A stretch of DNA of 44,750 nt from Rugamonas rubra (GCF_900114705.1 NZ_FOTW01000038.1:1-44750); one strand, 5' to 3'; positions 30,960 through 38,426 are shown, counted from the first letter of the stretch. Numbers and translations: made by a program. Notes: a model not told the origin generated them from the letters alone.

Positions 30960-33146
30960 TCAGGGAACGAAGAAATTGATCATCGGTTTGCCGTCAACGC
31001 CGGTTACCGCGTAGATACGGCCCCCGGTCTTGACCAGGGCATGGGGCGCGCCGGCGAAGACCTGGTTTTTGACCATCGCCAAGCTGGCGTTGTAGAGGGT
31101 CACCTTGGTACTGCCCGTGCCGATGCTTTCGATCGTCACCAGCGAGCCATCGTCGAGCCACTGGGCATCGACAAAGCTCGATCCCAGCGACTTGACGATC
31201 GTTAAATCGCTCGTGCTGTAAATAATGCCGCTGCCGATAACGATGCGGCCGCCCCCGCCTGAAACGCGTATAGGACCCTGAATGGGATAGTCGCCATGAT
31301 ACGGCGAGTCACCATTGCCAACAATCTTGCCGGTGGCCTGATCGATTGTTTCGTACATCAGGTCATTGGGGCTCGTATCGTCACGGAAGAAGTACACCCG
31401 CGATTGCGAAGGGTTCCATGCGTAGGAGCGCGAGAAATAGTTCCACTCCTTGTTGTCCGTGAGTTTCGCAGCGCTATCGAAAATGTAATGGCTCGCCCAA
31501 GCTCCGCTGTCGTCTTGCGCCAGCAGGTAGTTTCCCACCGAGGCCAGCCCGCCAACCCGGGTCGCAAGCACGGCGAAGGGGGTCTCGCGTGGATCGCCGG
31601 CGAGGCTGATGTAGGTGATCAGGCCCGATTGATAGCCGAAGTAGATGCGCTTGTGCTCGGCCGACAGGGTGACGACGTCCGGCACCGCTGTCGCCTGATT
31701 GACCTTCTGGCCGATCACCAGCGGTGCGAGATACGCGCCAGTGGCCTTCGACCAGCGATACAGGCGCCCATGTTGACGGCTCAGAAGATAGATGGTGTCG
31801 GCGCCGTCCGAGAAAACCTGGTCGGGTACGTAAGCCGGCGTCGTCAGCGCGGCATTGCAGTTCACGCCATCCCCTTGGTCGAACGCGTGACAGCTGGCGT
31901 CGTTCGGATAGAAGTCCTTGTTCAAGCCGGTCGTGCTGTCGGCGGCGGTGAAGCCTCCCAGGAAGGCGTCGGGGTAGCCGTCGTTGTCCGAATCGACGGC
32001 GGCGGTTTTGTCGAGCGGGAATTTGTCTGCGAGGTTGGCGACGCCATCGCCATCCGTATCGTCGGACGGGACGTAATTGACGATCTCGATGTGGGTGGTT
32101 TTTTTTACGACCAGGTAATTGGCGCTTCCAATGATCGACACGCCCAACACTTCGCCATCCACCAACAGCTCTTCCACCTTGGTCCGGGCCGCGCTAAAAC
32201 GCGTCAGCCGCGTCTTGTCAGCGGACGGAGACAGGGTCAGCAGTTCGTCGTTGGCGATCCAGACTGCATCGGCCGGGGTGGTGCCGATGTTGCCTTGCCA
32301 TGTCAGGCCCGGCGCGGCGTAAATGTCTCCGCTTCCCAGCAAGACTTTGGTGCCAGCCGGATTCGAGCGAATCGGGCCGATAATTGAATAAGCGCCGTGG
32401 TAAGGCGATTCTCCGGACGAGGTGATTTTTCCAGTGGCCTGGTCGATCACCTCGAACATCAGGTCGTTGGGAGAGCTGTTGTCGCGGAAGAAGTACAGGG
32501 TCGATGTCGCTTGGTTCCAGTCGTAATGCCGCGAGTAGTAGTTCCAATCCTTGCTGTCGACCTTTGCCCCCAGCTTGTCGAACAAGTGATGAGACTCCCA
32601 GGCGCCGGTATCGTCCTGCGCCATGAGGTATTTTCCGACGGCGACCAGTCCATTGACGCTGGCGGGCACGCTGGCAAATATGGTCGCGCTTTGCTGCAGC
32701 GATTCGGAGTAGCTGTGTATCTTCCCATCCGTATCTCCCACATACACCCGCGCGTGATCGGCGGAGTACGCATAGGTCTTAGGGGTATAACCGCTGATGT
32801 TCACGCGGCCGAGGAAGTGCTTCGTCTTCAGGTCGTACGTGTACAGGCGCAATGCGTCGTCTTCGGAATTGAAAACGATTTTCCCATCCGCGTTGCCGAC
32901 GATTTTGAGGCGCGGACTGGCCAGCGTTCTGAGATAGCAGATGCCGTTGCTGGCGTCGGATGCCGCTGAGCACAGCGGGTCGTTGGCGGCGGCGTCGGCG
33001 CTGTCGGCCACGCCATCCTTGTCGGTGTCGATAATCGCGACAGGAGGTGGTGGTGCATCGCTGCCACCGCCGCCGCCACCACCGCAGCCCGCGATGATGG
33101 CGGCAAGAACTGCGACGGTCAGGTTGCGAATGGAAAATGGGAGCAT
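30960..33146 (-). CDS. Lipoprotein with calcium-type repeats and duplicated beta-propeller-like half
   Basis: 728 residues. The signal peptide ends in lipobox IAGC (Cys at 21), followed by a poly-Gly stretch and a Pro-rich spacer. TSP3-like calcium loops DTDKDGVADSAD (about 40) and DDTDGDGVANLAD plus DSDNDGYPDAF (about 375-410) each introduce a half of about 320 residues. The halves repeat the same blocks: LYFFRDNSSPNDLMFEVIDQ and VYFFRDDTSPNDLMYETIDQ, then SPYHGAY/SPYHGDY and LLGSGDIY/VIGSGIIY. Repeated strands suggest two beta-propeller-like domains from one internal duplication. It is surface or periplasmic; partner or ligand unknown. I do not recognise a named family. No ribosome site stronger than GGCGCCGCC is seen. 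Confidence 0.8.
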   Translation of the reverse strand: MLPFSIRNLTVAVLAAIIAGCGGGGGGGSDAPPPPVAIIDTDKDGVADSADAAANDPLCSAASDASNGICYLRTLASPRLKIVGNADGKIVFNSEDDALRLYTYDLKTKHFLGRVNISGYTPKTYAYSADHARVYVGDTDGKIHSYSESLQQSATIFASVPASVNGLVAVGKYLMAQDDTGAWESHHLFDKLGAKVDSKDWNYYSRHYDWNQATSTLYFFRDNSSPNDLMFEVIDQATGKITSSGESPYHGAYSIIGPIRSNPAGTKVLLGSGDIYAAPGLTWQGNIGTTPADAVWIANDELLTLSPSADKTRLTRFSAARTKVEELLVDGEVLGVSIIGSANYLVVKKTTHIEIVNYVPSDDTDGDGVANLADKFPLDKTAAVDSDNDGYPDAFLGGFTAADSTTGLNKDFYPNDASCHAFDQGDGVNCNAALTTPAYVPDQVFSDGADTIYLLSRQHGRLYRWSKATGAYLAPLVIGQKVNQATAVPDVVTLSAEHKRIYFGYQSGLITYISLAGDPRETPFAVLATRVGGLASVGNYLLAQDDSGAWASHYIFDSAAKLTDNKEWNYFSRSYAWNPSQSRVYFFRDDTSPNDLMYETIDQATGKIVGNGDSPYHGDYPIQGPIRVSGGGGRIVIGSGIIYSTSDLTIVKSLGSSFVDAQWLDDGSLVTIESIGTGSTKVTLYNASLAMVKNQVFAGAPHALVKTGGRIYAVTGVDGKPMINFFVP

Positions 33147-33360
33147 GGCGGCGCCTTTGAAGGTTGTCTCAGGGGTAGCATCGCCATCGGCTTGGCTGTT
33201 TAGCGAAGTAATCCGCAGGCGATCTTGATCCTTTTAGGGCGGCAAGTATGTGTTTTCAGGGTATTATTGTCAAGATAATATTGTTTCCGTATATTTTATT
33301 TCCATTGGCGGCAAGCAATGGGATTCCGGGGCAACGCGCCTTGAAGAACGAAAGCCGTTT

Positions 33361-34458
33361 CTAACGTCCGGGGAAATCGTTTGGCGAAGTCTGCCCGCCC
33401 GATTCAAATTTGATGTCGCACTCGGCGGTGGAGCAGGTGAGTTGCAGCAGCTCTGGCTGGAAGACGATATCCTGGACCAACTCCTGCGTGCCGTTGATCA
33501 GGAAGTGTATCTGCGGACCTTCGACGAACACCTCCAGGCGTATCTTGTCCCCGACGTTGAAGGTCTCGTCCAATTCTTGTTCGTCGCTGCGGGACTGGTT
33601 GTCGCTGGCGAGCGTGCTGGCGGACGCGTACAGCCGAGCATCGCCGGGCATATTGCGGGCAAACATCAGGCAGGCGGCGTCGCTTGGCGACTCGGCCGTC
33701 AGGCAAACGGACAGCATCGGCGCCCATTGCTCGTGCTGGCCGGGATTGTCCAGCGTCAGCTCGAAGCTGCGCCGTTTGCTTTTGTCGAAGCGGAAATGCG
33801 CCTCGTAATAGTGGCCGGTTCTGGCCCTGAAGCGCTGTGTTGGCATGGCCGGCGTCGGCGCAATCGATTCTTCGGGCGGCCGTTCCGCGTCCGGTTGCCA
33901 GGCGGGGTTTAACTCTTTCGATTTGGCGATGGCGCGCTCATGTCCCGCGTTGGCCGCCTGGCTGAGGTAGGCCAGCGCCTTTTGACGATTCTTTGCAACT
34001 GCCCGGCCGCTGTCGTACATGGTGTACAGCATGTACTGCGCCTCATCGTCGCCGCCTGTTTCGTCCGCAGCCAAATACCAGCGCAGCGCGGTTTGGCGGT
34101 CCCGCTTGACGCCGATGCCGTCGTAATACATTTCGGCAAGCGCGACCTGCGCGCTGGTCCGCTCCAGCGCCGCGCCCTTGGTACACCATTGCAGTGCGGC
34201 CGCGTTATCCTTTGGCGTGCCCCGGCCGTGGCGGTAACGAGAGCAGAGCTCGCCGACGGCGGACGGCCGACCGTTGGCGGCAAACAATCTGACGTTGTCG
34301 AGGCTGCGGTCGCTCCATTTCACCAGCACCGGCGCGCTGAGGTCGCTGGGCTGCAAGGGATTGATTGAGGCTGGGGGAGGCGGCGGGCTCGGTGTATCGG
34401 CGGCGAAGGCCAGGCAGGTCAGCGACGCGGCGAAGAGAGCAGTGATGGATTTTTTCAA
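33361..34458 (-). CDS. Secreted Sel1-repeat protein
   Basis: 365 residues with signal peptide (ITALFAASLTCLAFAADT). Residues about 60-180 hold Sel1-like helical repeats: GELCSRYRHGRGTPKDNAAALQW, then ALAEMYYDGIGVKRDRQTALRW and MLYTMYDSGRAVAKNRQKAL. Each has the A-x(2)-LG-x(2)-Y-x(2)-G pattern, and such repeats mediate protein-protein contacts. The C-terminal half (about 210-365) is a jelly-roll-like beta domain (EAHFRFDKSKRRSFELTLDN, DKIRLEVFVEGPQIHFLING) with four Cys. Function unknown; interaction with an envelope partner is likely. GC content and codon use are lower than in the core genes. The upstream region 33147-33360 shows no gene. Confidence 0.8.
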   Translation of the reverse strand: MKKSITALFAASLTCLAFAADTPSPPPPPASINPLQPSDLSAPVLVKWSDRSLDNVRLFAANGRPSAVGELCSRYRHGRGTPKDNAAALQWCTKGAALERTSAQVALAEMYYDGIGVKRDRQTALRWYLAADETGGDDEAQYMLYTMYDSGRAVAKNRQKALAYLSQAANAGHERAIAKSKELNPAWQPDAERPPEESIAPTPAMPTQRFRARTGHYYEAHFRFDKSKRRSFELTLDNPGQHEQWAPMLSVCLTAESPSDAACLMFARNMPGDARLYASASTLASDNQSRSDEQELDETFNVGDKIRLEVFVEGPQIHFLINGTQELVQDIVFQPELLQLTCSTAECDIKFESGGQTSPNDFPGR

Positions 34459-34562
34459 GGCGCAGGAAGTAACGATGAGTTGTCCGAACTATACAGCTTC
34501 GGCCTGCGTTTGACATCGTCAAGTAGACGACTCGGTACTGCAAATAATCCTGGCAGCGTTAA

Positions 34563-34712
34563 TTATTTGTTACTACACTAATCGTTGGCTATCTCGATGG
34601 GCGGGTCGTCGTCGTCGTCGTTTGGACGCGGCGCGGTCAAGTGCGCGGAATCATCAGCATGAGGAAAGAAAATGAGCGTGAAATCGCAACATTCGCCCAA
34701 GATTTGGATTGA
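34563..34712 (+). pseudogene. 5'-truncated brnT toxin remnant
   Basis: After an in-frame TAA at 34560 the frame is open to TGA at 34710. It reads IVGYLDGRVVVVVVWTRRG and then IISMRKENEREIATF, which are the last strands and the ISxRKAxxRE tail of BrnT RNase toxins. No usable start codon exists, and the N-terminal half with the catalytic residues is absent. It overlaps brnA by 38 nt, the normal brnT-brnA arrangement. Confidence 0.75.
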
Positions 34713-34965
34713 TCCGGACGATGCGCCGGAACTGACAGACGATTTTTTTGAGAGGGCTGTCTGGCGGATAGGCGACAAAATTGTGTCACGCGACGAGGCG
34801 CAAGCGGAGGCGGGAAAACGGCGCGGCAGGCCAGCGGGGAGCGGGACCAAGGTCAGTACGACTATCCGGTTTGACGCCGAGGTACTGGCGGCGTTCAAGT
34901 CCACCGGCGATGGCTGGCAGACGCGCATGAATGACGCGCTGAAGGAGTGGCTCAGTTCCCATTGA
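34672..34965 (+). CDS. brnA: BrnA-family antitoxin
   Basis: 97 residues with a GAGGAAAG ribosome site. The N-terminus SPKIWIDPDDAPELTDDFFE is the toxin-binding segment typical of BrnA, and GSGTKVSTTIRFDAEVLAAF with WQTRMNDALKEWL is the ribbon-helix-helix DNA-binding domain. BrnA neutralises BrnT and represses the operon. Here its toxin is only a C-terminal remnant, so BrnA has no evident partner; it may be a relic or an autonomous repressor. The remaining brnT tail upstream lacks a promoter I can identify. Confidence 0.85.
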   Translation: MSVKSQHSPKIWIDPDDAPELTDDFFERAVWRIGDKIVSRDEAQAEAGKRRGRPAGSGTKVSTTIRFDAEVLAAFKSTGDGWQTRMNDALKEWLSSH

Positions 34966-35033
34966 AGGTAACTTGCGCAGCTGAGGAGTCACCGAGTTTG
35001 ACGGCCGCTGGCCACGGGCGTTGCAATCTACCG

Positions 35034-35621
35034 TCAGCCGTTCATCAGGAACGAGTCATACCATTTTGAAATGCGTTTTCGCGAGGCGCGGCGCGGTAGC
35101 GCTGTGGCGGTCTGCCTCCGTGTGATCGTTTCGGCCTGACCTGAAATGTCCCGCGCTCCGCCAGGCTGCGGCTTGCCTTCAATCCGGAAATGCCTGAAGA
35201 ATTTGAACTCTCGACTCACGCCGCTCGGATCGGAGAGGAAGGGCAGGGAAAATTCCTGTTCGCCGAGCAGCACCATGCGCCAGGCGGTGCCACCGAAGAA
35301 GCGAAACGTCAGCGCATTCGGTGGCTGTAGGGTTAGCTCGGCAAACGTGCCGGTGGAGTACATCGCGCCGAGCACAGCGGCATCGACCAATGTCATGCTG
35401 GCGTCGAACATATAGATCCGCAGCATGTCTTCGAAGGGAATGTCATCGGTGAAGAAGGCGATGCGACAGCCTTGCCAGTCCAGGGCCGCTTCCAGCGCCG
35501 CTCCGGTCACGATCAGCCCGGTGGGCTTGCCGTCCAACAGCAGTTCGGAAGCCGCCAGCTTCGCATCCGTATAGGGCGACGCCAGCCGTGCGGTGAATTC
35601 TGAGGTCGAAAGTAATCTCAC
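35034..35621 (-). CDS. Uncharacterised protein, possible orphan immunity protein
   Basis: 195 residues, no family recognised. It is soluble with no signal peptide. The N-terminus is MRLLSTSEFTARLASPYTD, the middle is mixed alpha/beta (GCRIAFFTDDIPFEDMLRIY, then LTLQPPNALTFRFFGGTAW), and the C-terminal 45 residues are basic and Pro/Gly-rich. The ATG at 35621 is 9 bp downstream of a toxin-tail remnant on the same strand, the usual position of the immunity gene of a polymorphic toxin. That role is inferred from position alone. Base composition is lower in GC than the core. Confidence 0.6.
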   Translation of the reverse strand: MRLLSTSEFTARLASPYTDAKLAASELLLDGKPTGLIVTGAALEAALDWQGCRIAFFTDDIPFEDMLRIYMFDASMTLVDAAVLGAMYSTGTFAELTLQPPNALTFRFFGGTAWRMVLLGEQEFSLPFLSDPSGVSREFKFFRHFRIEGKPQPGGARDISGQAETITRRQTATALPRRASRKRISKWYDSFLMNG

Positions 35622-35630
35622 GAGCTTGCT

Positions 35631-35759
35631 CTACCATATAAAGCCGGCGCCGAAGGCCGCCAGAGCGCCGCCGACAAACGCACCTATTGTCACACATACC
35701 GGTGCGCCAGGGCCGCACGCCAAACCTGCAAGAGCGCCAGCCGCTATGCTGCCGCCGAT
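35631..35759 (-). pseudogene. Glycine-zipper C-terminal remnant of a toxin-like protein
   Basis: An open stretch of 42 codons without a start, preceded by TGA, reads GSIAAGALAGLACGPGAPVC and then TIGAFVGGALAAFGAGFIW. Gly/Ala zipper tails with a GAPVC-x-x-GAFVGGAL block are familiar at the C-termini of polymorphic (Rhs/contact-dependent) toxins. The rest of the gene is missing and the ParE gene occupies the space upstream. Confidence 0.45.
35708..35746. repeat. 39-bp imperfect direct repeat, copy 1
   Basis: 35708-35746 and 36251-36288 share 35 of 39 positions, core GCACGCCAAACCTGC. The pair brackets the ParE/antitoxin operon. Read on the minus strand both encode ALAGLAC-x-P in the same relative frame. 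Confidence 0.75.
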
Positions 35760-35778
35760 TCATCGTTGCTGGAACAGC

Positions 35779-36054
35779 TCAGGGATACTGTTGGCGTGTA
35801 TGGATGACGGAAAGAATTTCTATCGCAGTCGCGTCAACACGGTACACGACAACGTAGTTTGGATGGACAACCATTTCGTGCGTGCCAGCTACCCGGCCCC
35901 GACGGTATAGATATGGGTGATGCGGAAGCTGCGAGACGGCGCGATCGATCTCGTTGTAGAGGTCGGTTGCAGCCCGCTGGCTGCGCTCCGCGATATAGGC
36001 GAGAATCGTCGCCACATCTGCTTGCGCTTCAGTTTGCCATCGGATCGGAAGCAT
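35779..36054 (-). CDS. ParE/RelE-type toxin
   Basis: 91 residues. It has the ParE fold signature: IRWQTEAQADVATILAYIAE, then LPHHPYLYRRGRVAGTHEMV and NYVVVYRVDATAIEILSVIHTRQQYP, ending with the H-x-R-Q-x-x-P typical of ParE. Such toxins poison DNA gyrase (ParE) or cleave mRNA on the ribosome (RelE); the closing HTRQQYP motif favours ParE. It overlaps the antitoxin gene by 26 nt. Confidence 0.9.
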   Translation of the reverse strand: MLPIRWQTEAQADVATILAYIAERSQRAATDLYNEIDRAVSQLPHHPYLYRRGRVAGTHEMVVHPNYVVVYRVDATAIEILSVIHTRQQYP

Positions 36055-36232
36055 TGATGTCGCGCTTCGTTTCGATCAGCTTCCGGAGGGCAGCCATTAC
36101 ATCCTCGTGGGAGGCGGTGGGGCGTTGATCGTCAATCGACATTTGAACTTTCGCCCGAAACCAACGGTCGTAGGCTTCGGCTTCTTCAGCCGTCGCGAAC
36201 TCAGACTCGATCGGGGATGGGTTTTCGCTCAT
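36029..36232 (-). CDS. ParE-partner antitoxin (stability-determinant type)
   Basis: 67 residues, start 36232 (MSENPSPIESEFATAEEAE). The segment AEAYDRWFRAKVQMSIDDQRP followed by HEDVMAALRKLIETKR matches small antitoxins of the stability-determinant/StbD-RelB kind. Their N-terminal part dimerises and binds DNA, and the C-terminus wraps the toxin. It precedes and overlaps the toxin gene. An upstream in-frame ATG region (to 36550) is antisense to another gene and is rejected as start. Confidence 0.85.
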   Translation of the reverse strand: MSENPSPIESEFATAEEAEAYDRWFRAKVQMSIDDQRPTASHEDVMAALRKLIETKRDINASDPMAN

Positions 36233-36250
36233 GATTGGGCAATTATACGG

Positions 36251-36288
36251 CAGGGCAGCACGCCAAACCTGCGAGAGCGCTGCCGCTA
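36251..36288. repeat. 39-bp imperfect direct repeat, copy 2
   Basis: Matches 35708-35746. It lies just upstream of the antitoxin start. Minus-strand frame 36243-36356, open after the stop of the next gene, ends in SALAGLACCPAV, resembling the tail remnant at 35631-35759. Confidence 0.7.
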
Positions 36289-36356
36289 ACCAAGGCATTA
36301 AAAGCCCGCAGCTCCGCCTGGTTTCCCCGTTGGCCCCGCAAGCGCACCGCTGACGA

Positions 36357-36614
36357 TCAAGGCGTCTTTTTCTTTTGGGTCTGGCGCTGTTGCTGTTTGC
36401 GTTGGGTTTGCACCTTGTTCTGCTTGGCCTGGAAGAGCGTGGCGGCGTCCAGCTTGGCTTGCTCGACGGTGCGCATCTCTTCTTTGTCGTCGTGCGCGAC
36501 AAAGAAATCGGCGGCTTGCGCGTCCACCACCAGCTTGATCGCGGCGGCATCGTCGAGGTCGTACATTTCGGCGAGGAGGGTGGTTACCTCGTCAAGGAAT
36601 TCTTCGTAGGTCAT
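36357..36614 (-). CDS. Small charged protein, unknown function
   Basis: 85 residues. The N-terminal 50 residues are acidic and helical (YEEFLDEVTTLLAEMYDLDD, then FFVAHDDKEEMRTVEQAK). The C-terminal 30 residues are Gln/Lys-rich (TQRKQQQRQTQKKKTP), giving a strongly bipolar molecule. There is no signal peptide. It may bind nucleic acid or a basic/acidic partner, but no family is recognised. There is no convincing ribosome site. It lies between the toxin debris and the tRNA-Lys array. Confidence 0.6.
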   Translation of the reverse strand: MTYEEFLDEVTTLLAEMYDLDDAAAIKLVVDAQAADFFVAHDDKEEMRTVEQAKLDAATLFQAKQNKVQTQRKQQQRQTQKKKTP

Positions 36615-36642
36615 GGCGATGCTTTCGTGGGATCACTGGAAA

Positions 36643-36674
36643 CAGAAAAGCCAACCCGAGGGTTGGCTTTTCTG
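36643..36674. terminator. Terminator of the tRNA-Lys array
   Basis: A 15-bp perfect stem CAGAAAAGCCAACCC (36643-36657) and GGGTTGGCTTTTCTG (36660-36674), with the tRNA 3' end 9 bp away on the minus strand. T tracts on both sides make it bidirectional. Confidence 0.85.
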
Positions 36675-36682
36675 ATGTATCT

Positions 36683-36758
36683 TGGTAGGCCGTGCGGGAT
36701 TCGAACCTGCGACCAACGGATTAAAAGTCCGCTGCTCTACCAGCTGAGCTAACGACCC
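36683..36758 (-). tRNA. tRNA-Lys (anticodon UUU), copy 2
   Basis: 76 nt, identical in sequence to copy 1, anticodon loop CTTTTAA and encoded CCA. It lies 63 bp downstream of copy 3 on the same strand and shares its transcript. Confidence 0.97.
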
Positions 36759-36821
36759 AAGGTATTGCGCTGTACTACTAAGAAGGCGGTGGTTTGCCGT
36801 TCTATTCACTGCTGAATTCGG

Positions 36822-36897
36822 TGGTAGGCCGTGCGGGATTCGAACCTGCGACCAACGGATTAAAAGTCCGCTGCTCTACCAGCTGAGCTAACGACCC
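36822..36897 (-). tRNA. tRNA-Lys (anticodon UUU), copy 3
   Basis: 76 nt, identical to the other two copies. First gene of the two-tRNA array directly behind the Tol-Pal operon, the same place where E. coli carries its lysine/valine tRNA cluster. Confidence 0.97.
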
Positions 36898-36910
36898 CCG
36901 AAGAAGCGAG

Positions 36911-36940
36911 ATTATAGGGGGTAATGACCGGAACTGTCAA
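36911..36940 (-). promoter_or_regulatory. Consensus promoter of the tRNA-Lys array
   Basis: On the minus strand TTGACA (36940-36935), an 18-bp spacer and TATAAT (36916-36911), both hexamers perfect. A run of CCCCC abuts the -10 upstream; the start would be about 6 bp before the mature tRNA. Confidence 0.85.
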
Positions 36941-37035
36941 ATGCTCGCCGGAATTTATTGACCCCGGCGCAGCAACGCCGCGGCCGCCGCGCCGCGCGCG
37001 GCACCAAGGTGCGGCGGCGGCGGCCCGTGGCGGCC

Positions 37036-37791
37036 TTATCTGGCGCCCAGGCGCTCCTTGGCGGTGGCGGCGGCGCTGGAGTCGGGGTATTGCTTGATGA
37101 GCTCCTGCAGCGTCTTCTTGGCGGCCTTGTCCTTCAACTCGGTTTGGCAGCTGGCGATGTTGAGCATGGCGTCGGCGGCCTTCGGGCTGTCCGGGTAGTT
37201 CTTGATCACCAGTTGCTGCGCGGCGATGGCGCTCTTGCAGTCGCGCTGGGCGTAGTAGGCGTTGCCCAGCCAGTACTGCGCGTTGGCGGCGTAGCCGGAG
37301 GCGGGGAACTGGCGCACGAAGTCCTGCAGCGCGGTGGCGGCGGTCTTGTAGTCGCCGGCCTTGAACAGGCCCAGCGCGGCGTCGTAGTTCTTCTGCTCGG
37401 ACGGGTCGACCTCGGCGGCCTTGCCGTCGATGGTGATCTGGCGCGGCTCGAGCTTGCGCAGGCGGGTGTCGAGGTCGACGTAGAAGTCCTTCTGGCGCTT
37501 TTGCGCGTTGGCCAGTTCGTTGGCCAGCACTTCGAGCTGGCCGCGCAGCTTGGCGATCTCGCCCAGCGTGGTTTCGTTCTGGTTCAGCAGGTCCAGCGTG
37601 GCCGACTTGTCGGCCTTGGTGTCGATGCGGCTGTTGATGTCGCGGGCGATGACGTCGACCTTGGCGCGCAGGTCGATGATGGCCTTGCGGGCCTCGTCGT
37701 CGTCGAACAGGGCGGCCGAGGCGTGCAGCGGCAGGCAGCTCAGTGCGGCCAGCGCGGCGGCGGCCAAGCCGGATTTGGAGAATGTCATCAT
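37036..37791 (-). CDS. cpoB: Cell division coordinator CpoB (YbgF) of the Tol-Pal system
   Basis: 251 residues, start 37791. The signal peptide ends at LHASA, then ALFDDDEARKAIIDLRAKVD begins a coiled-coil trimerisation segment (about 28-125). Three TPR repeats follow: YDAALGLFKAGDYKTAATAL, SGYAANAQYWLGNAYYAQRD and PDSPKAADAMLNIASCQTEL. CpoB links PBP1B activity to Tol-dependent outer-membrane constriction. It is the last protein gene of the tol operon, 107 bp from pal with a strong hairpin between. Confidence 0.94.
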   Translation of the reverse strand: MMTFSKSGLAAAALAALSCLPLHASAALFDDDEARKAIIDLRAKVDVIARDINSRIDTKADKSATLDLLNQNETTLGEIAKLRGQLEVLANELANAQKRQKDFYVDLDTRLRKLEPRQITIDGKAAEVDPSEQKNYDAALGLFKAGDYKTAATALQDFVRQFPASGYAANAQYWLGNAYYAQRDCKSAIAAQQLVIKNYPDSPKAADAMLNIASCQTELKDKAAKKTLQELIKQYPDSSAAATAKERLGAR

Positions 37792-37825
37792 GTCGGGCGC
37801 TTTCAAAACGGATCGGGCAATGGAA

Positions 37826-37863
37826 ACGGGGCGACACGCGGTCTGATCCGCATGTCGCCCCGT
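37826..37863 (-). promoter_or_regulatory. Hairpin between pal and cpoB
   Basis: ACGGGGCGACA (37826-37836) pairs perfectly with 37853-37863 (11 bp) and a smaller GCGG/CCGC stem sits in the loop. On the minus strand TTTCC follows, a weak terminator, so it may attenuate or stabilise the pal message and lower cpoB expression. Confidence 0.6.
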
Positions 37864-37898
37864 ATTATGCCTGTGAGCCGGCAAGTGGGAAGATCAAA

Positions 37899-38426
37899 TT
37901 ACTTGTAGACGATGTCGGCACGACGGTTTTGTGCCCATGCTTCTTCGTTGCTGCCGGTGGCTTTTGGCTTTTCTTTGCCCAGCGAGACGGCTTCGACTTG
38001 CGATTCCGGTACGCCCAGGGTGGTCATCGCCTTGCGCACGGCTTCGGCACGTTTCTGGCCCAGGGCCAGGTTGTACTCGGCGCCGCCGCGTTCGTCGGTG
38101 TTACCTTGGATCAGGATCGAGCGGGCTTTGTTTTTGCTCAGGTATTGCGAGTGGTTCTCGACCACTGGCTTGCCGTCTTCACGCACGACGTACTTGTCGA
38201 AGTCGAAGTAGACGCTGCGGTTGGCCAGCACGCCTTTTGGATCGTCCAGTGGATCGATCGATTTGGTTTCGACCGGGGCGACGGTGCGGGTGTCGGCCAC
38301 CGGGGCTTTTTCCGGGGCGCGCTCGACCACTGGGACCGGGGTGGTTTCTTTGACCGGGGTGCTGCTGCAAGCCGACAGAACGGCGGCGGTGGTGATGATG
38401 AAGGCTAAGCTGCTTACTTTACGCAT
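37899..38426 (-). CDS. pal: Peptidoglycan-associated lipoprotein Pal
   Basis: 175 residues. Lipobox LSAC with Cys at 20 anchors it in the outer membrane. A short Pro/Thr linker precedes the OmpA-like domain: VYFDFDKYVVREDGKPVV, ILIQGNTDERGGAEYNLALG and QKRAEAVRKAMTTLGV. The NTDERG and NLALGQKRA blocks carry the diaminopimelate-binding Asp and Arg. It tethers the outer membrane to peptidoglycan and binds TolB. The gene lies 30 bp after tolB. Confidence 0.96.
   Translation of the reverse strand: MRKVSSLAFIITTAAVLSACSSTPVKETTPVPVVERAPEKAPVADTRTVAPVETKSIDPLDDPKGVLANRSVYFDFDKYVVREDGKPVVENHSQYLSKNKARSILIQGNTDERGGAEYNLALGQKRAEAVRKAMTTLGVPESQVEAVSLGKEKPKATGSNEEAWAQNRRADIVYK

Noticed and set aside
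34578..34928. Minus-strand frame opposite brnA
   Set aside because: Antisense shadow; the plus strand gives a coherent BrnA with ribosome site.
36029..36550. Antitoxin extended to 173 residues
   Set aside because: The extra N-terminal part is a basic out-of-frame copy of the 85-residue gene and of the 39-bp repeat; the family length is 60-80 residues.
23272..36897. Three identical 76-bp repeats, possible CRISPR-like array
   Set aside because: They fold as tRNA-Lys with encoded CCA, and only three copies at irregular distance exist.
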